DNA of 64,000 nt, from positions 1-64,000 of the forward strand of contig NZ_AP018341.1 of NCBI RefSeq assembly GCF_003574135.1, given 5' to 3'. Position numbers and translations under genes: made by a program. The stretch is from a cyanobacterium endosymbiont of Rhopalodia gibberula. Lineage in GTDB: Bacteria > Cyanobacteriota > Cyanobacteriia > Cyanobacteriales > Microcystaceae. The notes below the pieces were generated by a model. It did not search any database. It was not told the origin of the DNA and was given only the letters and a program-made list of their open reading frames with translations. How positions within the stretch are numbered: the first letter of the stretch is position 1; every line of letters begins with the position of its first letter. This document shows positions 1 through 14,572 of this stretch, piece by piece.

Positions 1-1425
1 AAGTTTGTCTGTACCGTGGTTTTAGCTTGATACACGAGCCATCGCGTTTTGCTTAAGTATAGATTTAAAACATTTAAGAGATAATTTATCATACACTCTA
101 ATCTATAAAATTGGTTAACTGAACAATAATTAGCTGATAACATAGAGGTATTTAGGGTAATGTACGCCAAAACTCATTGGGATAGTAAAGTCGCACTTTG
201 TGTTCATCATTAGTGAAAATCCTAGCTGAAGATTATTCAATGTATTATTGAACCTCAAAGAATATTTACTCAATAAATAGTTTAACAACACTGAAAGTAA
301 GTCGTCCAAGGTGTTCTATTAAGTATTCATTAAGTAATAGAATAAAAAAAGTAGCCAAAATACTTGTTCATAAATTGGGTTTAATACTTTATTTATAGTT
401 AATGAAGTTTTATTGACTGACCTAGTTTCATAGCAGTTAGTTTTGCGGTTGAGTATTTTTCGTCCTAGAGGAATTATTAATTTTTTGGTAAATTTTGCTA
501 CTTTAATAATTAATAAATTAATATTTATTTACTTTGTAAGATAGTGGTAATAGCACAACAAAAAATACCGTGACAGGGTTTTAAAACAAGGAAATAAATA
601 GTGAAATGGTTGAGTAGTACTGTTAATTATTTTAACAACTCATAGTTTTTAATTGTTATTAAAAAGAAAATAATAAATTAGCAATAAATCAACCCACTAT
701 CGGGAATGAAGGGCGATAGTAAAATATCATAAAATTAACAGAGATATGTTTAAAGAGAAAATAGCAGCAGAACAGATTATTCTTTAAAAGGTTTATCGTA
801 AAAAAATAAATTTAATTGACATAAAATTAACTTCAATCACTTATGTATAAATACGTATAAAATACTTGACAGACTTAAAGGTGATTTTACAATCTTGCAA
901 ATCTATGGTTACAATCTTGTTGATTTTATCTAATCAATTTAGAGCTTGATAATTGATATATTAAAACTCATTTAATTATCAATTTAGTTATTTATATTCT
1001 CATGAATAAACTTTTACTGATTTTGTTTTATGTTTGATTATCTTTGCAATAGATATACGAATTAAATAATTTATTTAGATAAAATTAAAAATATATTTTG
1101 GATTATAAACACCTTTATTGAGTAATTTATAGGCTAAATTGTAGCAATTAATTTAAATGGTTTTTGAGAAAAATTTATTAATAAAAAAAGTAATTGATCA
1201 AAGAGTAAATTCTATCTCAGCTAAATTTATACTTAAATCAATTTGTCGTCTTATAAGATGTAAAGTTGATTGTTTTTAAAGATAAATTAGGGTGTTTTGG
1301 ATAACTTATAACTTGGTCTATAAGTCTATACATGAGAACATCATCAGATAGAGGGAAGTTTTAAAGGCTGGAAATCAATTAGGATATTAGAATATTTAAG
1401 AGTTGTTTCTTAACTTCAATCTAGA
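1..1425. other. Gene-free AT-rich DNA
   Basis: About 1.4 kb with very high AT content and stops in every frame. I see no tRNA, no recognisable protein relic and no long inverted repeat. The last stretch before position 1426 must hold the promoter of the TPR gene, but no motif stands out. Confidence 0.6.
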
Positions 1426-2268
1426 ATGATGACTAATAATCTTTATATTTTGGGATTTTTAACTAATGTTATCATGGTTAGTTCTTTAGTGTCCGCTCAT
1501 CCATTGCTACTGTCTCAACAACCAAGCGATACCCTAACAGCATTAACTCCAAACAGTCCCTCTTCAAGGTCATCTCAAGAGTCAGATGCTATTGAATGGT
1601 ATAACCAAGGGGTAGATAAAATTAATGAAGGAGACTATCAAGGAGCTATCGTTGATTTCACAGAAGCTATCGAGTTGAATCCCCAAGATCCTGACGCTTA
1701 TTACAATCGTGGCTATGCACAACACATCTTGGGCAAGCTCGATGATGCTCTCGATGACTATAATCAAGCTATAGAGCTTAATCGTGAATTTGCCTATGCC
1801 TATGGTAATCGTTGTTATGCCTTTTTTCAATTAAAGGAATATCAAAAAGCTTTAGCTGATTGTTCCAAAGCGATTAATCTTAATTCTGAATACGCTGATT
1901 TTTATATATATAGGGGGAATGCTAAAGATTACCTCGGTAATTATCAAGAAGCTATTGCTGACTATACTGAAGCGATCAACCTTAATGCTAACTATGCTAA
2001 AGCTTATTACAATCGTGGTTTAGCTCACAATCGCGCTGGAGAATTAGAAGCAGCGATCACTGATTACACTAAATGTCTAGAATTAAACCCTAATTTAGCT
2101 GATGCCTATTACAATCGGGGAGTAACTAAGTTTATGATAGGAAATCAGACAGAGGCTTTCACTGATATACATAAAGCCGCAGAATTATTCAATGTTCAAG
2201 GTAATTCGGATTATGCTAAGCAAGCTCGCGATACTATTGAAAAATTGCAAGCCCAAAATGACACTTAA
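1426..2268 (+). CDS. Secreted tetratricopeptide repeat protein
   Basis: A 280-aa protein with a hydrophobic N-terminal segment (about residues 5-24, followed by Ala-His) that reads as a signal peptide, a Ser/Thr/Pro-rich linker to about residue 55, then about six consecutive 34-residue TPR units to about residue 260. The repeats show the usual W-x-N-x-G, A-x-x-D-Y-x-x-A and N-P positions (for example YYNRG and AIELNP). TPR arrays are protein-binding scaffolds; the partner cannot be read from sequence. Two ATG codons are adjacent at 1426 and 1429, so the start is uncertain by one residue. It stands alone, with more than 1.4 kb of gene-free DNA on each side. Function beyond a periplasmic or membrane-associated scaffold is unknown. 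Confidence 0.85.
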   Translation: MMTNNLYILGFLTNVIMVSSLVSAHPLLLSQQPSDTLTALTPNSPSSRSSQESDAIEWYNQGVDKINEGDYQGAIVDFTEAIELNPQDPDAYYNRGYAQHILGKLDDALDDYNQAIELNREFAYAYGNRCYAFFQLKEYQKALADCSKAINLNSEYADFYIYRGNAKDYLGNYQEAIADYTEAINLNANYAKAYYNRGLAHNRAGELEAAITDYTKCLELNPNLADAYYNRGVTKFMIGNQTEAFTDIHKAAELFNVQGNSDYAKQARDTIEKLQAQNDT

Positions 2269-3931
2269 ATTTTGAGCTCCAGATCAAGTCAACACTCAAA
2301 AGAGTATCGTTCTGTAGTACTTTAAATAAAAATAAACGACAATCATCTTTTCAGTTAAGGATCACGAGTAAAAATTGACCCTTTTTTTGACTCTCAATCA
2401 CTATTATGTTAACTACTATAAAATTTGATCTTCAAAATTATTTGAGCTTTATTAACTGTCCTTCTTCTTTATCTGAGTCAATATTTAATTCTATAAACTC
2501 AGTCCTCTTGTTTTACTATTAGAGGTTAATTCCTTAGTTACTTTTGCTGAAACAGACGATGCTAATAAAAAATTATATTGTTACATGAATTTCGCTGAAG
2601 TTGGTTGAGGACACGAAGCTATGTTTTGTGAGTTCTTTCCAAACAAAATATTGAATTTTAAAAGTGATTTTTGTAGCTACTAACTGTATAGAGATATTGA
2701 GACAGGAAACTAAAACAGTCGTTGACAAAACAGAACAGTTAGCCACCCTCAAAGGGGACGATGACTATTAAGTTTAGTCTGCAATCCTAATAGTTTTTCG
2801 TTAACTTGGCGGTTATAGTATTACATATAACATTGTACCTGAATTAAGGCTATTATTAACCAGTGTAAGCTATAATTGCACTTTTAATATTAAAGCTGCA
2901 CTATTACTGAGTTTACACGATAGATAAACTCTAATTATTTTATTTCTCATGGTTTGGCTTCGCGGCTTGGGTGTTTTGTTAATAGAGCTAAACAACTAGT
3001 TTCTTATGTCTGTTTAGTGACTTTGCTATGATATTCAACGGACTTAAGACGTGTTAGAAATATTTTCTTGAAAAATATATAAGCTTATTGACTTGACAAA
3101 TTATCTTTTTCGACATTAATTATGTCGTTGATGAACTAGAAACAAGAAATCTGCAAGGATTTTGCATTTGATTTTTTTTAAAATGTAGGATTCATGAGAT
3201 ACGTTTGAAACGCTTATTTGGTATTCATATCGCTTCGGCTAAAAAAATTAATTCCTTGATATTGAAACCTTAGACGAGAATTATAGTCGTGAAAATTGAC
3301 GGATAAATATCTCTTTATTTTCGAAAATCGGGCATTTAAATAATAAAATTAGGGTTTTTATTTCCAAAATAGATAAGTAAATTAGAAATTATAGCTATGA
3401 CTGTGATGAAACGTCATAATCAGTACACACTAACAACAGCAAAAAAACTGAAGATATTTTTGTAGATTAATACTAGGGGTGAATATTGAGTCTTAATTGA
3501 GAAACAAGCTTAATATTAACTTTTCTAAGTTATATAAAATTGCTAAGACTTCATTTGATTATTTACCTAGCTTGAAACATCTTAAACAAAAACTTGTCAA
3601 TGATTATATTTCTCAAAGTAACTTTTATCAAAATTTATATGTCTTAATATTTAAACTTTTCATACTTTATTTTTTGAGTGGATTATTTTAATCGCTAAAA
3701 GCTACTACTTTTTTGTTAATTTGTTCTTTATTAAAAATTAATAAAAAATATAGTAAGAATTTAAGAATTATTGTACGTAATGCTTTACCAAAAGGGATGG
3801 AATCCAAAATTGATAATAAGACTAAGATAAGGAATTTTTAGTTAAAATTAATTGAACAATTAATTTTAACTAAAAAATAGACCTGTATATTTGATATTAC
3901 CAACCATACAAGTCTCTCTTGAAGAAATAAG
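2269..3931. other. Gene-poor region with weak coding relics
   Basis: No intact gene. Locally less AT-rich patches look like old coding DNA. One plus-strand fragment, 2655-2771, reads about 38 residues ending GDDDY-stop; another near 3200-3275 reads IASAKKIN in one frame. Neither could be assigned. A 64-codon TTG-start frame at 3497-3691 is made of Leu, Asn, Lys, Phe and Tyr codons typical of random AT-rich DNA and is not called. The pgm-proximal end holds a 19-bp inverted repeat, listed separately. Confidence 0.5.
3835..3876 (-). terminator. Perfect 19-bp inverted repeat after pgm
   Basis: Arms 3835-3853 and 3858-3876 are perfect reverse complements around a 4-base loop (GAAC). The repeat sits 55 bases downstream of the pgm stop. 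On the minus strand the stem is followed by a short A/T-rich stretch rather than a long U run, and the stem has almost no GC, so termination is a guess from position; the structure itself is seen directly. Confidence 0.5.
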
Positions 3932-5572
<1,641 letters not shown>

Positions 5573-5760
5573 CTAGCTCTAATCTTGATAGTGTAAGCGT
5601 TTGAACGATGTAGATGACTTCAGTATAGTAAATCGACCTGACCTTATTTTATAGTCAATAGGCAATGCAACAGTCTTGGAGTTATTTAGATACTTACTTT
5701 TTAGATAATCCTATAAGATTTGTTTTACTTGTCTATGCCCAAATAAGAATGGTATTTTCA

Positions 5761-6375
5761 ATGTCTAAATCTTTCTTATCTTCTCTAATTATTCCCAGAC
5801 TGATTATCGGGCTGGGAAATTGCGAAGCTAAATACGATGAAACTCGCCATAATATCGGGTTTGAAGCTCTTGATGCTTTAGCCAAGACTTGGCAATTGTC
5901 TTTTACAGAAAATCGCCGTTTTCAAGGTTTATTCACTGAGGGAATGGTTAAAGAAAACCAGAAAGTTTACTTACTTAAGCCCCTCACTTATATGAACCGT
6001 TCAGGTCAATCAGTTCGCGCCGTTAGCGATTGGTATAAACTATCATTGGCTTCCATATTAGTAGTTTATGACGATATGAATTTACCTGTCGGACGAATAC
6101 GAATCAGATTAGGAGGATCAGCCGGAGGACACAATGGAATGAAGTCGATTATTTCTTACTTAGGTAGCCAGGACTTTCCTCGGTTACGTATTGGAATTGG
6201 TGAATCTCATCTTTCTAAAGGAACAATTTCCCATGTTTTAGGAAAGTTTACCCCTGATGAAAAGAAAGTTATGGAGAAGGTCTTACCCTTAGTAGTAAAT
6301 GCTTTGGATATGAGTCTCAAAGAAGGAGTTGAAAAAGTGATGAGTCTTTATAATAACCGCACAGCTATCAAATGA
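5761..6375 (+). CDS. pth: Peptidyl-tRNA hydrolase
   Basis: Hydrolyses peptidyl-tRNA released by stalled ribosomes, recycling tRNA in the cytosol. Pth motifs are all present: LIIGLGN near the start (the usual GNP is GNC here), the TRHNIGFEALDAL segment carrying the catalytic His, LLKPLTYMNRSG, VVYDDMNLPVGRIRIRLGGSAGGHNG, and the RLRIGIG motif. The frame stays open to an ATG at 5665, which would add 32 residues without family similarity; the ATG at 5761 gives about 204 aa, the normal family length, so I prefer it. No clear Shine-Dalgarno marks either start. The PSRP-3 gene follows 48 bases downstream on the same strand, a likely operon and a pairing I recall from other cyanobacteria. Confidence 0.93.
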   Translation: MSKSFLSSLIIPRLIIGLGNCEAKYDETRHNIGFEALDALAKTWQLSFTENRRFQGLFTEGMVKENQKVYLLKPLTYMNRSGQSVRAVSDWYKLSLASILVVYDDMNLPVGRIRIRLGGSAGGHNGMKSIISYLGSQDFPRLRIGIGESHLSKGTISHVLGKFTPDEKKVMEKVLPLVVNALDMSLKEGVEKVMSLYNNRTAIK

Positions 6376-6423
6376 GGTATAATACAGTGCCGTAGTGTAA
6401 CTAAAATAGATGAGGTTTATCTG

Positions 6424-6753
6424 TTGCAGGAGTCATTAGAGTTAGAGTCAAGATTTCTTTTAAAGGTACTTTGGTTAGATGCTAATGTAGCGATTACTGT
6501 GGATCAAATAGTAGGAAAAGGAACAAGCCCCTTAACTGACTATTTCTTTTGGCCAAGACACGATGCTTGGCAACAGTTAAAAGATGAATTAGAAGCCAAA
6601 CATTGGATTTCAGAAACCGAACGGATTGAAATTCTCAATCAAGCCACAGAAGTCATTAATTATTGGCAGGATCTTCGTAACCAAGGTAAACGCATCTCCA
6701 TGGCTGACGCTCAAGTCAAGTTCCCGCAAGTTGTCTTCGGTGGCAGTAATTAA
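6424..6753 (+). CDS. Ribosomal protein PSRP-3 / Ycf65
   Basis: A 109-aa protein of the plastid-specific ribosomal protein 3 (Ycf65, cS23) family, a component of the small ribosomal subunit found in cyanobacteria and plastids. Conserved family segments are visible: LLKVLWLD near residue 12, [23 protein letters not shown], and the end QVVFGGSN. The reading frame begins with TTG at 6424, as no ATG precedes the conserved core; TTG initiation is inferred. It lies 48 bases after pth on the same strand. A strong lineage marker for cyanobacteria. Confidence 0.92.
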   Translation: MQESLELESRFLLKVLWLDANVAITVDQIVGKGTSPLTDYFFWPRHDAWQQLKDELEAKHWISETERIEILNQATEVINYWQDLRNQGKRISMADAQVKFPQVVFGGSN

Positions 6754-6829
6754 TCTGATGGCGTCGACATATGAGGGCCGAGTCTTTGACCCTTTGCCCT
6801 CACCAAATTTTCTCTTTAGAATTGAATCC

Positions 6830-7240
6830 TTAGACTAGTCCACCAGACGCTTGAAGACGTGCTCTAGCTCGTTTGAAAGCTTGGGACGCTTTAATTTGTT
6901 CTGGGCGGTCATTTCCTTTGTTTGCTTGCTCTAAACGGGTTTGAGCTCTACTGAATTCCGTTTGTGCTTTCTCTTTGCTGATATCATCGTCAACCTCGGC
7001 TGAACTAACCAAGACTTTGAGAACATCATGGTCAACTTCAGCAAAGCCTCCCATAACTACTAAATTTTTCCAATTCTTACCAGGGCGAATTCGCATAACC
7101 CCAATATCGAGAGCAGTTAAGAGAGGAGCATGACCAGATAAGATTCCCAACTGTCCAGACATGCTTGGTAAGATGACTTCTTCTACAGCACCATTCCAAA
7201 CGGTTTTGTCTGGAGTGATTACACGGATTTGTAATGTCAT
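6830..7240 (-). CDS. atpC: ATP synthase epsilon subunit
   Basis: Epsilon subunit of the F1 sector, which couples and regulates rotary catalysis on the thylakoid or cytoplasmic membrane. At 136 aa it matches the cyanobacterial length. Family features are the opening [24 protein letters not shown] in the N-terminal beta-sandwich (with the [16 protein letters not shown] motif next) and a C-terminal helical hairpin rich in Ala, Arg and Gln from about residue 88. It follows atpB by 98 bases on the same strand, the standard cyanobacterial atpBE-type operon separate from the main atp cluster. Confidence 0.95.
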   Translation of the reverse strand: MTLQIRVITPDKTVWNGAVEEVILPSMSGQLGILSGHAPLLTALDIGVMRIRPGKNWKNLVVMGGFAEVDHDVLKVLVSSAEVDDDISKEKAQTEFSRAQTRLEQANKGNDRPEQIKASQAFKRARARLQASGGLV

Positions 7241-7338
7241 ATCAGTTATTCGCTATTAGTTTTAACTATCAATTATTAGTTGTCAGTCAACAGTAACTCA
7301 AAAGGTATTTATTCAAGAAACTGTTGACTGAGGAAGAA

Positions 7339-8814
<1,476 letters not shown>

Positions 8815-9540
8815 TTAGCTTAGAGTTTGGCTAAGATAGAACCTACTCTCATTAATCTTTTTTCACCACCCTATAGAGTACCACTTCTGGGTAACACGGG
8901 GAATGTCTCTAAGATTGTTTGGAGAAAAATAATCTTATCAAAACCTGTCATGTAAAAAATTAAAATTTAAAGATAGAGTTTAATCACTAACAACAAGCTT
9001 ATCAAAAACTGTTATCCTAGTATAAATAGCATCTTATCAGGTTTTGTATCTGAGTTAAATTAGGTAAAATTAAATGTTTTTTTTTAAAAAACCTATGATC
9101 TATGGTGTTAAATACCAAAATCAACTCAATATATAAAATTTTAAATTTAGAAGAATTTATAAAATTATCTATTATAAAATATTAAGTAAGATAAAAATAG
9201 TTTGATCTATCAAAAAAATATAAAAAAGAAAAAGTATATATTGAAATTTTTAAGATAAAGATTATAGGCATAAGCCTATAAAGTCAAAATTTTTACTAAG
9301 ACTTAAGAGATAGTAATAGCATATAAAAGTTTAGTGTTTATTGTTTATCCAAAACTAGTAATGGTTCTCTATTAAAAATAGTAAATATAACAGTAAATTA
9401 CGCAGCGATTACTAACTAATAATAAAAATGTAGTAAAAATAAGCAAAAATTTAAACTACAATAGTTTTTTTATAGAAAATGGTATTATTTGACAATATAT
9501 AATTATTTATACAAAAAATAAAAATAACAAAAAATATGAA

Positions 9541-10110
9541 TATCAAGAAATAAATAGAATAGGATGAGAAGTCTTAGGCAAAAATGCTAAAAACAGAAAA
9601 GTCTATTTAGATGAGGCCGGATTTGATAATAGAGAGAATTCTCCGTATGTTCATGGACTTGAAACGGAAAGACGCTATTTCAATAAATTAATTACTAAAT
9701 CCTGAGAAACTGTGAGTTTTGGTGATGGTACGCTTGAAGAAGCAGAGTTAAATTGAGTTATAATATGAGTTTTGAGAATTTAAAAATTAATACAATTGCT
9801 CACTAAAATATCAATTAGACAGTATTTACTTGCTAGGAGAACAGCAGGTTGAGCTCGTAGCTTGGTGAGAGGGGACAAAGCCACGTACTTACTCCTCTAC
9901 CAATGTTGAAAAGAGTCGCAAGGGAGATTTATTTAAAGCTTGATTATCTTAAGGTTCTATTCCTAAATGTGAATTGAAAAATATTATTATTATGAATAAT
10001 GTCACTTTTTATAAAAAAGAAACTATTAGAAATTAAAAGGGACTAGATATAAACTATGGTATCTTTTACCTGATTTTCTAGATTTAAAAAAAATTAAAAT
10101 TGAGTATTGT
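9541..10110 (+). pseudogene. IS630-family transposase relic
   Basis: The plus strand reads, with several stops and frame jumps, as the DDE domain of an IS630-type transposase. From 9541 one frame gives YQEINRIG-stop-EVLGKNAKNRK then VYLDEAGFDNRENSPYVHG, the block around the first catalytic Asp. Further on, from about 9926, another stretch gives GDLFKA, then LKNIIIMNNVTFYKKETIRN, matching the family block normally written MDNATFHKKETIR with the second catalytic Asp. Here that Asp is Asn. Stops interrupt at least five places. The element is dead; terminal inverted repeats were not identified. Confidence 0.75.
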
Positions 10111-10244
10111 GAACAGATAAATATAACAAACTGAAGTAATAATAAATAGATTTTATATAATTAAATAAATTAGTAATCAATTAAATTATTAAATAATTTT
10201 AAAAAAATAAACTAGAAAGCTTAAAAGCTTAGTTAAAAACAAAA

Positions 10245-10288
10245 ATAAAATTTAAATTTCAATATATATATTGAAATTTAAATTTTAT
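10245..10288. repeat. 44-bp perfect palindrome
   Basis: The 44 bases are identical to their own reverse complement, centred between 10266 and 10267, composed almost only of A and T. It lies about 130 bases after the IS relic and far from any intact gene. Chance short palindromes are common in AT-rich DNA, but 22 matched pairs in a row is well beyond that. Confidence 0.8.
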
Positions 10289-10914
10289 AGTAAAATCCGG
10301 AAGGTTAAATCAGATTAGATTTATGAAACTTTGCTAGTTTTTTTAAAAGTGTATTAATTAAAATCTGAAATTTTTTACTTTAAATCTTACACCAAATTAA
10401 ATTATCATACTCTCCTGAGAAAAAAAAAAGATCAAACAATAATAGTGAGTTAATTTTTTAGCAAAATCACAATAATTTAGAAAGACTTATTTTAGTTAAT
10501 AAATTTTTACCTATTCAAGTTAATAAATTTCATACTAGTTATGATTTCGGAAAGTAAACTAGCAAATACTTTCTATTAATTTCTAAAAATTTTTTTTTAC
10601 TAAAAAACTATCCATCATTATCTTTTATTGATAAATAAGACTTTTTTAATATAACTTTATGTCTTTAGTCAAATATTCATTAATTAAATTCAGTTATTTT
10701 GTATTCTTCATTGAAATTTCATTCCATAAAGCCTCTTCCGAGACGTATGAACATTTATAGTCCTGACTTGTCAAGACAGTTAGTAATTTGGAATTTTAAA
10801 CTATTAGTTTTAATATTTCTCTATGTTCATAGAACATACATATTTACTCTATGATTTGGGATATTTTACACAGTTGTTTTAAAAGAAACTAATTTTTAAT
10901 CATTTTTTATTTAA

Positions 10915-10968
10915 AATACTTTCTTATTCTACAATCTTATATATAAGATTATAGAATAAGAAAGTATT
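10915..10968. repeat. 54-bp near-perfect palindrome
   Basis: A 54-base inverted repeat with no loop; 26 of 27 pairs match, the exception being C10932 opposite A10951. Composition is AT-rich. It lies about 450 bases downstream of the minus-strand ppx gene, too far for an ordinary terminator. Confidence 0.75.
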
Positions 10969-11422
10969 AGCTTTTTTGAGTAATTACACCCTCTATAGTT
11001 TTCAACTTTATTTGAACATAATTTTTGTTTATATAACAAGATATTCTCTATGCTAATCTATATTTGCTATGTGCTGGTCTTAATTTTAATTTCTAGACTA
11101 ATTTTATGATTATTTTATTAGTTAATAAACGTCTATATCCTAAATCTTTTTAAAAGAGAATGCTATTTTCTTAACCTTACATAGTTTCTACTTTTTAAAA
11201 ACTAATTTTTATCATAATTAAACCAAGATGTAAACCTAAAGATATTTTTTATATGTCGTTTTATATAAATTATTTTTTTCTTATTATAAGTAAGTTTTTA
11301 CAACTGCACCTAGTGTCATCAGTTAGTTCTAAGATGTAACTATTAGAACTTTTCAATAGGAATAATTCAGGGACCATTATCTTAGTAACGGTTACAAGTT
11401 AATTGTCTCGAACTTAGTTTTA

Positions 11423-13054
11423 CTAACAAATAGAAATTTGGTTTAATATAGCAACAACTTTAACTCCAAATTCATTCTCAAAAACTAGTTTATTATAGTC
11501 TAAATTCCATAGTTCTAAGGCACAGTCATCATTAGAGTCGGTAGGAATTAAATATAAATAAAGCTTTTCATTCTCTTTATCATACTTACATTCAACAGTT
11601 TTAATAACTCCTATTTGCCTACTATTGAGAGCAACAGCTAAGCGTAAAATTGTACTTAGTTGTTTAACTATTTTTCGATAAGTATCCGGCAACTTACTAT
11701 AGGGCTCATGTTTTTTCTTAGGGATACTTTTACGATGATAACGAGCCAAATTTGCAATAGTTTCTAATTCAAGTTCTGTAAACCCTAATAATTCTGCATT
11801 ACGAATTAAATAATAAGAATGTTTATGATAAGCTGAATGACTAACATATAAACCACATTTGTGTAAAATAGTTGCTGCCCAAAGTAACTCCCATTCTTCT
11901 GTTCCCCAATTGTGAAGAATTCCTTTTAATTGCTCAAATAAACTTTGAGCAAATTGTGCTACTCTTTCACTATATTTTATGTTGACTTGATACTTTTGAG
12001 CGATTTGATAAACACTACGATGACGTACTTTTCCTTGATAACACAATCGATCTTCAATTAACTTGTGAGTTAACATCCAATCAACAATCATCCCTTCGCG
12101 TAATGCCCGTTCACAAACGGTAATATTATCCAATGTCAGCATGGCCATTGCTTCTACCAGAATTACTCCACCTGCCACAATAATTTCGGCACGTTTATCT
12201 GACATGCCTGAAATCTTCAACCGTTCTTCATAAGTCATTGAAGCAAACTTTTTTACCAAATCTTTAACCTCTTTACGTCCCATTCGATAACCTTGAAGAG
12301 GATTAGGAACTTCTCCTAACTTTTGTAATGCATTAATAGTCATTAGGGTTTCGATAGTTCCGGAAGTTCCCACAAGTTGGGGCTGTTCATTGTCACCTAG
12401 TTGACAACGTAATTCATTAATCGGACGTTCAAGCATTCCCCGCACATAAGCTCGTAAATTAGCAAATTCTATTTCACCGACAGGATCAGTAGTGATTAAT
12501 TCTTCTGTGAGTCGCACCGCTCCAACTTTGGTACTGCTGAGAAAACGGGGTTCATGAACGTCAGCAAGGATAATTTCTGTTGAACCCCCTCCAATGTCAA
12601 TAATGACATGAGGTCGGTCTTGAAAATCCATACCTGACAAGACTCCTAAATAGATACGACGCGCTTCTTCATAGCCAGAAATTAAGTCAACCTGAATACC
12701 AACTTCTAATAAGACTCGTTGAATAAAATCTTGTCCATTAGGAGCTTCTCTAGTAGCACTGGTAGCAATGGCGACAATATGATCCACTTTCAGACTAGTG
12801 GCTAAGTCTTTACAGCGTTTTAGAGATGCGATTGCCCGTTCTATAGCTTCTGTGGTTAACTTTCTAGTTTTTGCCTCCCGTTCCCCTAGCCGTACTGTAT
12901 CTTTTTTTCGGTTTATAATTGTGAAGGTGAGCAAAGTTTTATCAATTTCTACTACCACCATATGGATTGAGTTTGTGCCAATATCAATGGCTGCTAATAA
13001 ACAAGTATTACAGCGGTCACTATTAGTATGGTTAAAATTAAGGGATGTTGTCAT
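11423..13054 (-). CDS. ppx: Exopolyphosphatase, Ppx/GppA family
   Basis: Releases phosphate from the end of inorganic polyphosphate (the family also includes pppGpp phosphatases). The 543-aa protein has the two-lobed actin-like Ppx/GppA domain to about residue 320, with AAIDIGTNSIHMVVVEID and the VIDIGGGSTEI phosphate loop, then a C-terminal HD-type helical domain (HKCGLYVSHSAYHKHSYY region). This long form is the common cyanobacterial architecture. The ATG at 13054 fits the domain start. Gene-free DNA flanks it on both sides. Function as polyphosphatase rather than GppA is from family size and is likely but not certain. Confidence 0.92.
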   Translation of the reverse strand: MTTSLNFNHTNSDRCNTCLLAAIDIGTNSIHMVVVEIDKTLLTFTIINRKKDTVRLGEREAKTRKLTTEAIERAIASLKRCKDLATSLKVDHIVAIATSATREAPNGQDFIQRVLLEVGIQVDLISGYEEARRIYLGVLSGMDFQDRPHVIIDIGGGSTEIILADVHEPRFLSSTKVGAVRLTEELITTDPVGEIEFANLRAYVRGMLERPINELRCQLGDNEQPQLVGTSGTIETLMTINALQKLGEVPNPLQGYRMGRKEVKDLVKKFASMTYEERLKISGMSDKRAEIIVAGGVILVEAMAMLTLDNITVCERALREGMIVDWMLTHKLIEDRLCYQGKVRHRSVYQIAQKYQVNIKYSERVAQFAQSLFEQLKGILHNWGTEEWELLWAATILHKCGLYVSHSAYHKHSYYLIRNAELLGFTELELETIANLARYHRKSIPKKKHEPYSKLPDTYRKIVKQLSTILRLAVALNSRQIGVIKTVECKYDKENEKLYLYLIPTDSNDDCALELWNLDYNKLVFENEFGVKVVAILNQISIC

Positions 13055-13490
13055 AGACTCAATTTCTCGATTCTATTAATAGAATAAGTCCTTTGGGCAA
13101 TTTATTAAACTATTTTTTTCAATCAATCAAAATCAAGTAACATAAGCATTGCCTAAATATTTATGTAAACGAGAAAAAATTGATAGTTTATAATTCGCTC
13201 ATTATTGTAATAATTATATTTTTAAAAAAAGTTAGGAGTATTGATAATTTACAATCAGTAGTAGAGATCAAAAATACAACCGTACATATTAACATGTTAT
13301 TTTAATTAAATAGATTTGGAATTATGAGATAAATGAAATCTTTTCTAATCTAAAAGTAGAGAACATATTAAATTTTTTAAGAAATAAATTACTCAGCTTA
13401 ACAATAGAAGTATTAGAGATGTTAAAAACAGGACTTGACATTTTATAAATTTATAAACCTTGATCATGGCAATAAGTAAATCACTTACAT

Positions 13491-13577
13491 CATATCAAAT
13501 ATTCAATAATCATTGAATATTTGATATGGAAAATTTTAGAAAAATTAAGTATGTGTTATGTAACATATACTTAATTT
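13491..13577. repeat. Two adjacent long inverted repeats
   Basis: First hairpin: arms 13491-13507 and 13512-13528, 17 perfect pairs, 4-base loop. Second, 13 bases on: arms 13542-13558 and 13561-13577, 16 of 17 pairs with one possible G-U, 2-base loop. The two stems differ in sequence, so they are not copies. They lie about 440 bases upstream of ppx and about 1 kb upstream of ubiA. Confidence 0.75.
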
Positions 13578-13910
13578 ATTTTTTTTAGATAAAGATTCTA
13601 CTTTTTTTAAAAAATCGATGTTTACTATTTTTAAATAAATCACTAAATAAAGATTATGGTCTAATAGTTAAAAAATTCTTCAAAAGAAGATAAGTTTCCA
13701 AAAAAAAAAAATTAAATAGTGAAGCCACAAATATTTTTATTAAAAACAAATAAATGATAATTATAAAAATTAATTTATTTATTAAATACAGATAATCAAT
13801 TTGTAATTTTAAATTAATGTTAAATATGTAAACATAACTATAAATTTATAATAAATATACCCAAAATATAGTTTGGTAAATCAAAGTAAACTATATAAAA
13901 AAAGTATATA

Positions 13911-13948
13911 TATTTATTATTCACTACTTCAGTAGTGAATAATAAATA
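13911..13948. repeat. 18-bp inverted repeat
   Basis: Arms 13911-13928 and 13931-13948 are perfect reverse complements around the dinucleotide TC. No gene is within 600 bases. Function unknown. Confidence 0.75.
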
Positions 13949-14572
13949 CCATTTGCTTAGATAAATTAATGCTCAATTAAATAATAAAAAAAATAATACG
14001 AGATACTAAATAGCTTTTAGATAAAAGTAAAAAAACTGAATCATATAAATAATTGTAAATAATTTTTTTATTGTATTAAATTTATGAAAAATTTAAATCT
14101 ATACTTTTTTACAAAATACAGAGAAAATTCTGCCTAAATAAATAGAATAATCTAGTAATAGATTGTAGCTTATTAAAACAAAAACTTTAAATTTTAATAA
14201 AAAAAGATTAGTCAAAAGGAAATAAAATAAGATATTTATCTAGCTTAAACTCAGAGACATTAAATTAAATATACGAAATTAAGTGTAAATTTTTACTTTT
14301 TTTAAAAAAAATTGCTTATATCAAACTAGTAACAAAAATATTTAATGTAATAAAGCGGACAAATAAGAAAGTAAACTTCAAAAAGAGGTATTAAATACTA
14401 GCAACAAAAAAAGAGTTAAAGAGAACTATTTTCTTCCTACTTTCGTATTCCTTGGTACTAAGTTTATATTTTAGATCTGAACTGTTAAATAATTTTTTAA
14501 AATATCTTTTACTGGTTTTATGGTAGCTTCTGTGATAGAAAAATTATAAATAATTTAGTCTAAATTTATTTT

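Larger units (their letters stand above)
13055..14572. other. 1.5-kb gene-free gap with three hairpins
   Basis: Very AT-rich DNA between divergent ppx and the prenyltransferase gene. No protein relic could be read. It contains three long hairpins at 13491-13528, 13542-13577 and 13911-13948. Confidence 0.7.

Noticed and set aside
3497-3691. 64-codon TTG-start frame
   Set aside because: Codons are those of random AT-rich DNA (Leu, Asn, Lys, Phe, Tyr), no homology recognised, no Shine-Dalgarno, weak start.
5665-5760. N-terminal extension of peptidyl-tRNA hydrolase
   Set aside because: Frame is open, but the 32 residues are unlike the family, and the ATG at 5761 gives the normal length.
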